Assembly: GCA_947487895.1 (NCBI GenBank)
Contig: CANKYF010000018.1
Span: forward strand, 1-64,000
Direction of reading: 5' to 3'
DNA: 64,000 nt
Source: an uncultured Flavobacteriaceae bacterium
GTDB taxonomy: Bacteria > Bacteroidota > Bacteroidia > Flavobacteriales > Flavobacteriaceae
Shown here: piece after piece, positions 9,329-18,900 of the stretch
Numbering within the stretch: the stretch's first letter is position 1
How the letters are laid out: every line of letters starts with the position of its first letter
Translations under genes and position numbers: made by a program
The notes under the pieces: generated by a model
What the model saw: only the letters and a program-made list of their open reading frames with translations
Database searches by the model: none
Told to the model about the DNA's origin: nothing

Positions 9329-10573
9329 TTATTCATCATCGTCTGTGCTTGAATCTTCACCTGGAGCTGCATGTACCGTTTTTCTTTTAGAAGAGAAACG
9401 CATAATACTTTGATAATGCCAGCTATTGTATACATGTGTTAATCCCCAACGTAAAATCTCAGTTGGATCTTTCTCAGTATCAGCAGTTCTGTTTAACCCT
9501 ATAGCATGTGCATTAACACCTTTTAAAACAGACTTGATCTCAAAGTTAATACCATCTGGTGACCACTGAATTGTATTCTTTTCAGGACCATCTGTAGTAA
9601 TTAAAGAAGCAACACCTCCGTTGTATGGCCACACACAAATTTCGTGTCCACTATTACTAATTGGGTTATAAGGAGATTTAACATAAGGACCTAATGGGTT
9701 GTCTGCAATTGCAACACCATGACGAATTTGACGTCCACCAAATGTAATTTCTTCCCCCATTTGCTCTCCTTTGTAGTATAAGTAAAATTTACCATTGTAA
9801 GGAAGAATACATGGGTCGTGTACTTTATGACTATCAAAATCACCTTTCTTTTCAACCATGAATCTGTTTTGCTTCGTACCTTTCCAAATACCGTTATCTG
9901 CAGGACTTAAAATTGGCTCTTCACTCTTAGTCCAAGGACCATCAGGAGAATCAGCCCATGCTAAACCAACTTGATTTTTAACTCTTACTGTGTAAGGTGA
10001 TTTTACCGTTTGATATGATAAATAGTATTTACCTTCATGCTCCATGATTTCAACAGTAAAAACTGAACGATCATCATAAGAACCTTTTGGGCCTCGCTCA
10101 ACCGCAGGACCTTCTTCTTTCCATGTCCAACCATCTTCTGAAGTAGCATACCAAATATCACATCTATCCCAAGGGAATACTTTTTCGTTCTCTATATCTC
10201 CAGCAAAACCTTGAGTTAAACCAGTACTTCTAGAGTACCATACATAATATTTACCATCATGTTTTATCATTGCACTAGGATCTCTTCTCACAACACCTTC
10301 CTCATACGCCAAATCACCTTTTAACGGTTGTAAATTTTCAAACTCAATAAACCAGTCATTGCCTAAATCTGTAGGCCATTTTAAGGCACGCTTAGAAGCA
10401 GCACTTAAATGATCTATGCTAGTGATTCCTAATTTATCTATTTGTGCATCGGTGGCCTCTACCTCTTGCGTTTCTTTTTTCTGTCCATTTTTATCACCAG
10501 AAGTACTTTGATTACATCCTGCCATGATTAACATCCCTAATAAAAAGGTTAATGACTTTACTGTTTTTTTCAT
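9329..10573 (-). CDS. GH117 lipoprotein, alpha-1,3-(3,6-anhydro)-L-galactosidase
   Basis: A 414-residue lipoprotein (lipobox LIMAGC, Cys20) closely resembling family GH117 exo-enzymes such as AhgA of Zobellia. These release 3,6-anhydro-L-galactose from the non-reducing end of neoagaro-oligosaccharides. Family blocks are all visible in order: [18 protein letters not shown] with the base Asp, [40 protein letters not shown] and [16 protein letters not shown] with the conserved His/Glu. The C-terminus ends in a short acidic tail (DDDE). It has its own promoter and terminator, next to the IclR gene. The product feeds the catabolic operon at 2212-8092. This is the best evidence for an agar-type substrate. 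Confidence 0.92.
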   Translation of the reverse strand: MKKTVKSLTFLLGMLIMAGCNQSTSGDKNGQKKETQEVEATDAQIDKLGITSIDHLSAASKRALKWPTDLGNDWFIEFENLQPLKGDLAYEEGVVRRDPSAMIKHDGKYYVWYSRSTGLTQGFAGDIENEKVFPWDRCDIWYATSEDGWTWKEEGPAVERGPKGSYDDRSVFTVEIMEHEGKYYLSYQTVKSPYTVRVKNQVGLAWADSPDGPWTKSEEPILSPADNGIWKGTKQNRFMVEKKGDFDSHKVHDPCILPYNGKFYLYYKGEQMGEEITFGGRQIRHGVAIADNPLGPYVKSPYNPISNSGHEICVWPYNGGVASLITTDGPEKNTIQWSPDGINFEIKSVLKGVNAHAIGLNRTADTEKDPTEILRWGLTHVYNSWHYQSIMRFSSKRKTVHAAPGEDSSTDDDE

Positions 10574-10998
10574 TTTGTTTACTTAAATAATTAGTTGACT
10601 TTTGTTTAATTGACGTTTGTCACAAATCTAAACATAGATACCTTAAAACAGCTTATTATAAACTTGACAAAAACTATACTTCAAAAAATACCATCGAATA
10701 AACTGAGTAGTAATAAATCAAAATCATTTTATCATCAGAATGCTCAAAAAAGAAAGAACTATGAGTTAAAAATACTCTTAATATACAATGAAAACACTAG
10801 CTCAATTTTGAGTTTTTTGAAAAACTCAAAAGTTTAGTAACGTAGTTCAAAAACAAAATAACTATTAAAATTCACTTACTCAAAGACATTTGTTTCAGCT
10901 ATTAAATCATTTGTCTTTGTAATTATTAATAACTATTACCAATTTAGCTTGTGAGAAAAAAACGCACATAACATAACTAAACACACAACAGTATACAC
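10574..10998. promoter_or_regulatory. Divergent promoter region of GH117 and the Cys-rich lipoprotein gene
   Basis: A 425-base AT-rich gap between divergent genes. A minus-strand -7 box, TAGATTTG (10630-10623), fits GH117 with a leader of about 45 bases. A near-perfect cruciform lies at 10806-10831 and a second inverted repeat, CAAAGACA...TGTCTTTG, at 10881-10919. The reading frame of 75 codons at 10610-10837 has no recognisable product and is not called as a gene. No clear -7 box was found for the rightward gene. Confidence 0.5.
10806..10831. repeat. 12-bp perfect inverted repeat with a 2-base centre
   Basis: TTTTGAGTTTTT and AAAAACTCAAAA are separated only by TG. The tiny centre makes a hairpin terminator unlikely, so this is more probably a protein-binding palindrome in the GH117/lipoprotein promoter region. 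Confidence 0.5.
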
Positions 10999-11853
10999 AT
11001 GAAATATTTCAAACAATTATTTGTTACCTTTTTATTTATATTGACCTTAATGTTTTCATGTTCAGGAAGTGATTCTGACCCTAAAGAAGAAGCTACTTGC
11101 ACCAAAATATGTTCAACAGGTTTTACATTAAATTCTTCTTCTTGCGAATGCGAACCTGAACCTTGTAATAAAACATGCGAAACAGGTTTCACATTAAATC
11201 AAGATGATTGTGAGTGTAATTGCACTAAAACATGTGATGCTGGATTCAATCTTAATACAGATACATGTGAATGTGAAGAAGTAGTAGCGTTTGTTCCCGA
11301 AATTATTGAGATTGAAACAGAAACAGCTACTCTTTCTGCTGATTGGAAAGAAAGAACTACTATAGAAGATTTTTCTGGTGATAGCTACATTGTCTGGGAG
11401 GGACCTGATCAATTTTGGAAAGGCGAAGCTAACATTGGAAATGCAGGTAGATTAACTTATAAAATCAACATTCAAAAAACAGGAACATACCAGTTTGAGT
11501 GGCGTTCATATATTGCTAAAGTTGCTCCAACTAACCCAAATACAGAGCATAATGATAGCTGGTTAAGATTCCCTGATGCTGAAGACTTTTACGCACAAAA
11601 GGGAACCAGTACAGTTTACCCTAAAGGATCTGGAAAATCACCAAACCCAGCTGGAGAAAATGGCAACGGTTTTTTCAAAATCTATATGAATACGGGAGGT
11701 GCATGGACTTGGACAAGCGGAACATTTGACAACAACTTTCATTCTATTTATGTAAGATTTGATGAAGCCAAAGAATATACTGTTGAAATTGCTGCTAGAT
11801 CATCATTTCATGCCATTGATAAATTTAGACTTACCGAACAAGAACCTCTATAA
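10999..11853 (+). CDS. Surface lipoprotein with three Cys modules and a probable glycan-binding domain
   Basis: A 284-residue lipoprotein (lipobox ending at Cys21). Residues 34-92 contain three copies of a small cysteine module, C-x3-C-x10-C-x-C, each with a GFxLN core (starting at Cys34, Cys56 and Cys75). They resemble half EGF-like knots and would form a disulfide-stiffened stalk. Residues 100-284 look like one beta-sandwich rich in exposed Trp/Tyr (YIVWEGPDQFWKG, YQFEWRSYIAK, GAWTWTSGTFD), as expected for carbohydrate binding. No catalytic motif is recognised. It diverges from GH117, so a role as a surface glycan-binding protein for the same galactan is likely but unproven. Confidence 0.65.
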   Translation: MKYFKQLFVTFLFILTLMFSCSGSDSDPKEEATCTKICSTGFTLNSSSCECEPEPCNKTCETGFTLNQDDCECNCTKTCDAGFNLNTDTCECEEVVAFVPEIIEIETETATLSADWKERTTIEDFSGDSYIVWEGPDQFWKGEANIGNAGRLTYKINIQKTGTYQFEWRSYIAKVAPTNPNTEHNDSWLRFPDAEDFYAQKGTSTVYPKGSGKSPNPAGENGNGFFKIYMNTGGAWTWTSGTFDNNFHSIYVRFDEAKEYTVEIAARSSFHAIDKFRLTEQEPL

Positions 11854-11856
11854 ATA

Positions 11857-13239
11857 TTATATACCCAAAATAAATTCTGGCGACTCATTCTCTAAATTAA
11901 GACTATCAATGTCTTTTTTAGAGATAGAGGTTCCCCAGATGTAAACCTTTTTAAGAGTAGGGATTTTTAGAAATGTTTTTAAACTTTCTTTAGTAACATT
12001 AGTTCCATATAAATTTAAGCTCTCTAATTCTAAACTTGAAATTTGAGACACTCCTGCATCTGAAATTGAGTTTTTGTTTAGCTTAAGTTTCTTTAAGTTT
12101 TTAAACTGGGTGACACCATTAAGATGCGCATCTGTTAACTGATTATCTTCTAAATACAACCAAAACACATTGTCTTTTATTTTTGATAAAAGCTCAAGTT
12201 TTTTATTTAATTCTGAACTATTTTCAGCTGTTATAGTTTTCGCAGGCAATTCTATTGAGTATATATTAGAATCGAACACTAATTCAGAAACCCTAAATCC
12301 TTCGGTCATCAATTCTTTTAATATACTATCATCAACCTCAGTTAAATTCGGAATTTTTCCTTTACCTGCTGAATGCCCTAAACCAAGCATCTCTGATGCT
12401 ATTTTAGAAATATTCTCAGGAGTTTCTACATCTCCTACTTTACTTGAAAAATCAGCAGAAGCACCATTTATCCAATATTTTAAAACATCAATTTCTTCTT
12501 CTGTTAATGGTGTTTTACCTTCTGGCGGCATAAAATCATCATGATGAGGATCTAGTAAAACTCTTTTAATCATTTCTGATTTAGCAGCATTTCCTGCTAT
12601 TAAAGCAGCTCCACCTTTTCCTCCTTTCATTATTGAAAGTGAATCAATTAAAGCTAAACCTCCTTTTTTCTTACTCTCATTATGACAACTAGTACATTTT
12701 GCATCTAAAACAGGCGCCACCAGGTAATCAAAAACTACCGCATCTTCAAGTTTTTCAATAGGGATCAATACTTTTTCCTCCTTTTTATTGAAAGGCAAAT
12801 ACTTAGTTAAGTAATCACTACCATGAGTTAAATTTCCACCATAATGACCTGTGATACTTAATAAAATTACTATGAGTGTAATTGCTGAAATATTCGCTTT
12901 TATTTTCAGCTTCTTTTTAAGCTTAATTTTTCCAATTCTAATTAACCAAGCTATTAAAACAATAATAGTGGTTGCTACTCCAAACCAAAAATGAATATCT
13001 AACATACCTTCGTCATAATCACCACTCATAGAAAGCATATAACCTAAAACACAAGCAATAAAAGCAGATGCAAACCCACTTAATAATGCTAACGGCACGG
13101 CATTAGTTAACGCTTCATACTTTTTCTTTCTACCAAGTACTTCTAATAAAAATGCAAAAAATAAAAATCCGATAGGAAGGTGTACCACTAAAGGATGAAA
13201 CCTTCCTAAAAACAAGACAAAGTCTGATGTATCACTCAT
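11857..13239 (-). CDS. Membrane protein: DUF2231-like helices, cytochrome c domain and leucine-rich repeats
   Basis: A 460-residue protein with four or five membrane helices in residues 1-135 (DUF2231-like, with HPLVVHLPIG near 15-24). A planctomycete-type cytochrome c domain follows at about 165-260, with heme site Cys182-Thr-Ser-Cys185-His186 and a later FMPPEGK that can supply the Met ligand. A leucine-rich-repeat domain occupies about 325-455 (LxxLxLNxNxISDAG pattern). It is last in the four-gene operon, 19 bases after the propeller gene, and its stop is 3 bases from that of the convergent lipoprotein gene. The likely role is membrane anchor and electron acceptor for the operon; no function is established. 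Confidence 0.78.
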   Translation of the reverse strand: MSDTSDFVLFLGRFHPLVVHLPIGFLFFAFLLEVLGRKKKYEALTNAVPLALLSGFASAFIACVLGYMLSMSGDYDEGMLDIHFWFGVATTIIVLIAWLIRIGKIKLKKKLKIKANISAITLIVILLSITGHYGGNLTHGSDYLTKYLPFNKKEEKVLIPIEKLEDAVVFDYLVAPVLDAKCTSCHNESKKKGGLALIDSLSIMKGGKGGAALIAGNAAKSEMIKRVLLDPHHDDFMPPEGKTPLTEEEIDVLKYWINGASADFSSKVGDVETPENISKIASEMLGLGHSAGKGKIPNLTEVDDSILKELMTEGFRVSELVFDSNIYSIELPAKTITAENSSELNKKLELLSKIKDNVFWLYLEDNQLTDAHLNGVTQFKNLKKLKLNKNSISDAGVSQISSLELESLNLYGTNVTKESLKTFLKIPTLKKVYIWGTSISKKDIDSLNLENESPEFILGI

Positions 13240-13258
13240 AAAATAATTGGTAAATTCT

Positions 13259-14389
13259 TTATATACGTGTTAGTTTGTAAGGAGCAGAATGGTTAGCATT
13301 CCACTGGCAAACGTAAATATTCTTATCTTCATCAATACACACATCATGACCATGTAAGATAGGTTTCTCATCTATTTGATAAGACTTTTGAAGCGCTCCA
13401 TCTTTATAAATTGGCGCTGTACCACCAGGATTAGAAACCACTTTATCCCCTTCCATTATAGTAACAAAACCTGTGTGATCTTTCCAATTGGTTTTTCCAT
13501 CTTTTGGTTGTGACCAACATACTCCAGCATATAAATTGCTATCATCAAAAACTGCTCTACACACCTGCATATTAGGCATTTTAACGGTTTTGACATACTT
13601 ACCATCTAAAGTAAAATATTTAAAACATTCTTCTGATCTTGACGTACAAACAACCATTGGATTACCTTTCTCCCTGTAATCTATAGCCACACCATGAGCG
13701 CTCACTAATTTATAATTTGGATCTGGGTTATCGAGCCCTCCCCAATGACGAATATATCTTCCATTAGAATCGTATTGAAGAATTCTACTTTGCCCATAAC
13801 CATCAGCTACGTATATATCTCCATTAGGACCTATAGCTGTTTCTGTTGGACAAAAAGCCTCATCTGGTTTATAGACACCTATGGTTACAGGATGCCCTAT
13901 ATCAAAAACGACTCTACCATCTAATCTGGTTTTAGTGATTCTTCCATTATGTTTTGTCCACTTCCCTACTTTATTCAAATACCACCCTGAATCTGCTAAA
14001 AACAAAAATTCTTCATCACCTTCATCAGAAATTGTTAAACCATGCCCCCCTGGATATGCCGTTCCCCAATAATCAAGTAATTTCCCTGATTTATCAAAAA
14101 TCAAGACATTATTTTGCGGATGATCACCAATCATAATCAATCTACCTTTCTTATCCATTTGCATTTCATGACAATTAAGCAATGGAATTTTAGTAGAACT
14201 TATTTGTGCCCAATTTTTTGTGAGCTTATACTTGTAATCTCCATGTCCCAGAATAGTATTGGTTTCATTAAGTAAATGACTAGAACTTTCTTTTTTTGTT
14301 ATGATTGTAGCTCCAAAAGCTGATGAAGATGCAGCTATTGCTGCACTTGCCAATCCTGTTTTCTTTATAAAGTTTCTTCTTGTAGACAA
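13259..14389 (-). CDS. Exported NHL-type beta-propeller protein with Tat-like signal
   Basis: A 376-residue protein beginning with a twin-arginine-like leader (STRRNFIKKTGLASAAIAASSS). The rest resembles NHL-repeat six-bladed propellers of the peptidyl-amidating lyase type (repeated GHGLTISDEG, GPNGDIYVADGYGQSRILQYD, AHGVAIDYREKG, HGHDVCIDEDKNIYVCQW blocks). The start must be TTG: no in-frame ATG lies before the leader, and the next Met is about 70 codons in. It is 11 bases after the DUF1501 gene in the four-gene operon. It may be a lyase or a substrate-binding partner; the reaction is unknown. Confidence 0.78.
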   Translation of the reverse strand: MSTRRNFIKKTGLASAAIAASSSAFGATIITKKESSSHLLNETNTILGHGDYKYKLTKNWAQISSTKIPLLNCHEMQMDKKGRLIMIGDHPQNNVLIFDKSGKLLDYWGTAYPGGHGLTISDEGDEEFLFLADSGWYLNKVGKWTKHNGRITKTRLDGRVVFDIGHPVTIGVYKPDEAFCPTETAIGPNGDIYVADGYGQSRILQYDSNGRYIRHWGGLDNPDPNYKLVSAHGVAIDYREKGNPMVVCTSRSEECFKYFTLDGKYVKTVKMPNMQVCRAVFDDSNLYAGVCWSQPKDGKTNWKDHTGFVTIMEGDKVVSNPGGTAPIYKDGALQKSYQIDEKPILHGHDVCIDEDKNIYVCQWNANHSAPYKLTRI

Positions 14390-14400
14390 TGTTTTATGTT

Positions 14401-15906
14401 TTAAGTTAGGATATCTTTTGCGACATGACCATGTACATCTGTAAGCCTGAAACGCCTACCTTGATGTTTAAAGGTTAATCTTTCGTGATCAATTCCAAAT
14501 AAATGTAATAAAGTCGCGTGAAAATCATGTACATGCAAAGGATCTTTTACTACATTATAACTAAAATCATCAGTTTCTCCATAAGTAAATCCTGGCTTCA
14601 CTCCTGCCCCTGCCATCCACATTGTAAATGCTTTTGGATGATGATCTCTTCCGTAATTTGTTTTAGTTAATTGCCCTTGAGAATATACGGTTCTACCAAA
14701 CTCTCCTCCCCAAACTACAAGGGTATCATCTAACATACCACGTTGCTTTAAATCTTTTATTAAAGCTGCTGTAGCTTGATCTGTCTGTTTTGCTTTAAAT
14801 TTCACCCCATTAGGACAACCAATATGTTGATCCCAACCTTGGTGGTATAACTGCACAAACTTAACTCCTTTTTCTAGTAGTTTTCTTGCCATTAAACAGT
14901 TTGCTGCATATGTTCCAGGGTCTCTACTATCTTTTCCGTATAAATTAAAAATATGCTCAGGCTCATCAGAAGTATCTGTAACTTCAGGAATAGACGTTTG
15001 CATTCTAAATGCCATTTCATACTGAGACATTCTAGCCTGAATTTCTGGATCTCCATAAGCATCATGTTGAATAGAATTTAAATCCCCCAAATATTCTAAC
15101 ATTCTTTTTCGATCTGCCCCATCATAATTATCTGGATTATTTAAGTATAATACAGGATCTTTTCCTGAACGGAATTGAACACCCTGATGTTCTGTTGGTA
15201 AAAATCCATTACCCCATAAACTTGCTTTTAGCGGTTGACCTTTTCCATTTTTTGAAACCAAAGTAATAAAGGTTGGTAAGTTTTCATTATCAGATCCTAA
15301 ACCATAACTCAGCCATGACCCTATTGATGGTCTACCAGGAAGTTGATGTCCTGTCTGAAAAAATGTTATAGCTGGTGTATGATTAATTTGATCTGTTTGC
15401 ATACCCTTCATAAAGCATAAATCATCTACTACTTCAGCTGTGTAAGGCATCAATTCACTCACCCAAGCTCTAGACTCTCCATATTGCTTAAAATTAAATA
15501 TAGATGGCGCTACTGGTAATGTGCTTTGACTACCACTCATTCCTGTAAGTCGCTGACCTTGCATAACAGATTCTGGTAAATCTTTACCAAACATATCTAC
15601 TAACTTAGGTTTGTAATCAAATAAATCTAATTGAGATGGACCACCACTTTGGAATAAGTAGATAATACGCTTTGCCTTTGGCAAATGATGCGGCAACCCT
15701 AACTTATTTCTTGTGAAAGCATTAACAGATGCATTATCTGAATTACCAATAGACGCCCAAGTCTTTTCTGTATTAAGTAGGCTACCCAGAGCTAAAGCTC
15801 CAATTCCCAAAGAGGTCTTTTTTAAGAAATGCCTTCTGTCTAATTGTTTTTCAACACTTTGCAGATCTTTATTATTTGATTTTAATCTATCATGATGATC
15901 ACACAT
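14401..15906 (-). CDS. DUF1501 exported protein with Tat signal
   Basis: A 501-residue protein with twin-arginine leader DRRHFLKKTSLGIGALALGSLL near residues 23-44 and a DUF1501 body, a sulfatase/phosphatase-like alpha-beta fold. Typical features are YLFQSGGPSQLDLFDYKP, PFMKGMQTDQINHTPA-like text, FVQLYHQGWDQH, WGGEFGRTVYSQG and GRDHHPKAFTMWMAGAGVKPG. It lies 12 bases after the large cytochrome gene. In Planctomycetes and some Bacteroidetes DUF1501 genes are regularly paired with DUF1549/DUF1553 genes, exactly as here. The enzymatic role is not established. Confidence 0.85.
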   Translation of the reverse strand: MCDHHDRLKSNNKDLQSVEKQLDRRHFLKKTSLGIGALALGSLLNTEKTWASIGNSDNASVNAFTRNKLGLPHHLPKAKRIIYLFQSGGPSQLDLFDYKPKLVDMFGKDLPESVMQGQRLTGMSGSQSTLPVAPSIFNFKQYGESRAWVSELMPYTAEVVDDLCFMKGMQTDQINHTPAITFFQTGHQLPGRPSIGSWLSYGLGSDNENLPTFITLVSKNGKGQPLKASLWGNGFLPTEHQGVQFRSGKDPVLYLNNPDNYDGADRKRMLEYLGDLNSIQHDAYGDPEIQARMSQYEMAFRMQTSIPEVTDTSDEPEHIFNLYGKDSRDPGTYAANCLMARKLLEKGVKFVQLYHQGWDQHIGCPNGVKFKAKQTDQATAALIKDLKQRGMLDDTLVVWGGEFGRTVYSQGQLTKTNYGRDHHPKAFTMWMAGAGVKPGFTYGETDDFSYNVVKDPLHVHDFHATLLHLFGIDHERLTFKHQGRRFRLTDVHGHVAKDILT

Positions 15907-15918
15907 AATGAACTCTTT

Positions 15919-18900
15919 TTATCGTTTAGTTATAAAAGCATCAGAATTAATAATTGTAGATGCTACCACGGCATTTGCAGCTACTAAGGCTATGTCATCC
16001 TTTGGGTCTACTTTATGTTCCCCAATACTAATCCAGCCTTGTGCTTTTGCTTTATTATTTTTGAACTTCTCAAATTCTGTTTTTTGTAATTTAGTAAGCA
16101 CTTCCAATTCTTTAGGCTTTATAGACCTTCCTGTTAACTTCATATAAGTTTTTGAAATACCTTCGTCTATACTATCATAAGTTATCATTTTTTTACCTAA
16201 CACTCTTGCCGCTTCAACAAATGTTGGATCATTTAAAAGTACTAAAGCTTGTAAAGGTGTATTGGTTTCTTGCCTTCTGGTAGTACACAAATCTCTTGTA
16301 GGCGCATCAAACGTTGCTATTGTAGGGTGCGGTACTGTACGTTTCCATACGGTATACATACTTCTTCTATAGAGCTCTTCACCAGTACCTTGTTTATAGG
16401 TATCTCCATTAACACGCCATAATCCTGGTGGTTGATAAGGACTTACACTTTTACCTCCAATAGTTTCTTTTAATAAGCCGGAAGCAAACAACGCATTATC
16501 TCTTAACATTTCTCCAGATAAACGTTTTGAAGGGCCTCTGGCCAACAGTTTATTTTCGCCATCTATTTCCATTAATTCTTTGGTTGCTAAACTACTTTGC
16601 TGATAAGTGTTTGACATCATGATTAACTTATGCAGCGCTTTAACATCCCAATCAGATTCTACAAACTTTATAGCTAACCAATCTAATAACTTTGGATGTG
16701 TTGGTAACTCGCCTTGGTTTCCAAAATCTTCAGCAGTCTTCACAATACCTCTCCCAAATAAATTTTGCCAATAACGATTCACAGTAACTCTTGCTGTTAA
16801 AGGATTATCTGGATTTGTAATCCATTTTGATAAACCTATTCTATTTTTTTCGTAACCCTCTGGGAATGCAAATATTTCTTCTGGTGTATTTGGAAATACA
16901 GAATCTGTTGGTGAATCATATTGCCCCCTATCTAAAACATAAGCTTGTCTCGGGGTTTTTCGTTCTTTCATCACCATGATCTGCTGAACAATATCCATAC
17001 TATCAACCAAAGCTAACCTGTCTTTCTCTAGCTTTTTAAGTGCTTTATTCACATTTTTAGAATTAGCTGATAAATAGTACTCTATTAATTTTTCTTTTTC
17101 AATATTTGTTAAATCTGTATGAGATTTTTTCTTAATGTTTTCTATAGCTTTAGCATTAGATATTTGTAAAACTTCAACATCACTTAATTTTTTATTGAAA
17201 ACCAATAAATTATCTACTGTTGCCCCACGAATACCTTTTCCTCTCCACACAGCTCCAATACGTAAGCCTGGTTCTAATTTAGGACTCTCAGGACCATACA
17301 TTTGTAAATCATGAAAGATGATGTCTTTATAAAGATTATCAAAAATTGTTTCTGTTTCCAGTTTTTCGCCGTTCATATAAATACTTACACCGCTTGCTTT
17401 ACTAGAACCATCATAAGTCATTGTGAGTTGTACCCACTTTTCTTTTGGTATTTCTTTTAAAGACTCTATTACAATAGCATTGTCTGGATATACATGTGCT
17501 AACAATGCCTCAATCTTATTCTCTTTTATTTTTAAATGATACCCTCTAAAACTATGTAATTCTGGACTATTCATTTTATGAAAAATAACCCCAGTTTCTA
17601 AATCTTTAGGCACATAAACTTGAATACCTATTGAAAAAGGTTGATTTCTTTGATAGAGACCAATTTTATCAAGATCTAACCATGTATCACCATCCATATA
17701 AAGCCCTTTTCCTATTGCTCCTTTTTTATAGATTGGTTTTTCATAATCTGCGAATTGTTGACGCATTCTTATTTTATTCTTGCCATTTCTTCCTGCTAGA
17801 TTAGTAAGGTTTCCATTATCAAAATTAAGTGCAGCTACCAGACCTTTTGGTTTCTTGTTTACCGAAATTGATTTGTAACCCTGTGCAGCGATCCATTTTT
17901 CTGCTTTTACACTTTCAGTCTTTGCCGTTGTTTCAAGTTCTTTTTCTGTATCATCAACAAGTGTTTCTAAATACGCTAAAACTTTCTCTTCTTCTTCAGT
18001 AGGCAACATCATTGCAGGTACTGCCATTGCTTTATCCCATGGAATTAATCCTGTTTCATCTACATTATTGAAGAAACTATACATTTCGTAATAATTTTTT
18101 TGAGAAATAGGATCGTACTTATGATCATGACATTTGGCACATTCTAAGGTTAAGCCTAAAAAACCCTGCCCCATTACTGCTGTTCTATCGGACACATATT
18201 CAGAGCGAAATTCTTCATCAATAATTCCTCCTTCTAAATTTTGAGGATGTAACCTATTAAAAGTGGTAGCCAATTTTTGCTCTTTAGTAGAGTTAGGTAG
18301 CATATCACCTGCCATTTGCCAAAGTATAAACTCGTCATATGGCATATTTTCATTGAATGATTTAATGACCCAATCTCTCCAAGGCGATACATCTCTAAAC
18401 CAATCTACACTATACCCATGAGTATCAGCATATCTTGCTAAGTCCATCCAATCTAAAGTTCTCTGTTCCCCATATTTTTCTGAAGCTAATAAACGATCTA
18501 TCTGTTTTTCAAAAGCATTAGAGGAGTCGTCATTTAAAAAATCTTTAATTTCTTGAATTGTTGGAGGTAGACCTGTTAAATCTAAAGAAGCTCTGCGTAG
18601 TAACGTTTCTTTATCTGCTTTGGATGAAAACTTCAAATTAGCATACTCTAATTCTTCTAAAACGAAATTATCTATAGGATTCGCTACTAAGTCTTTATTT
18701 TTCACTTTTGGAATCTCGTGATTCTCCGGCTTAATAAATGCCCAATGATCTTTATATTCTGCGCCATCTTCTATCCACTTAATTAAAACCGCTTTTTCAT
18801 AATCTGATAAGGTTAAATGAGAACTTGGTTCTGGCATTATGAACTTAGGGTCCTCAGTCATAATTCTATGAAAAAATTCACTTTTTTCTAAACTCTTAGG

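Noticed and set aside
9329-10573. GH43 or GH32 enzyme instead of GH117
   Set aside because: The conserved blocks [16 protein letters not shown] and [13 protein letters not shown] are specific to GH117.
10610-10837. A 75-codon gene on the + strand in the GH117 promoter gap
   Set aside because: The predicted peptide has no recognisable features, is very Lys/Asn rich, and runs through the GH117 promoter and a palindrome.
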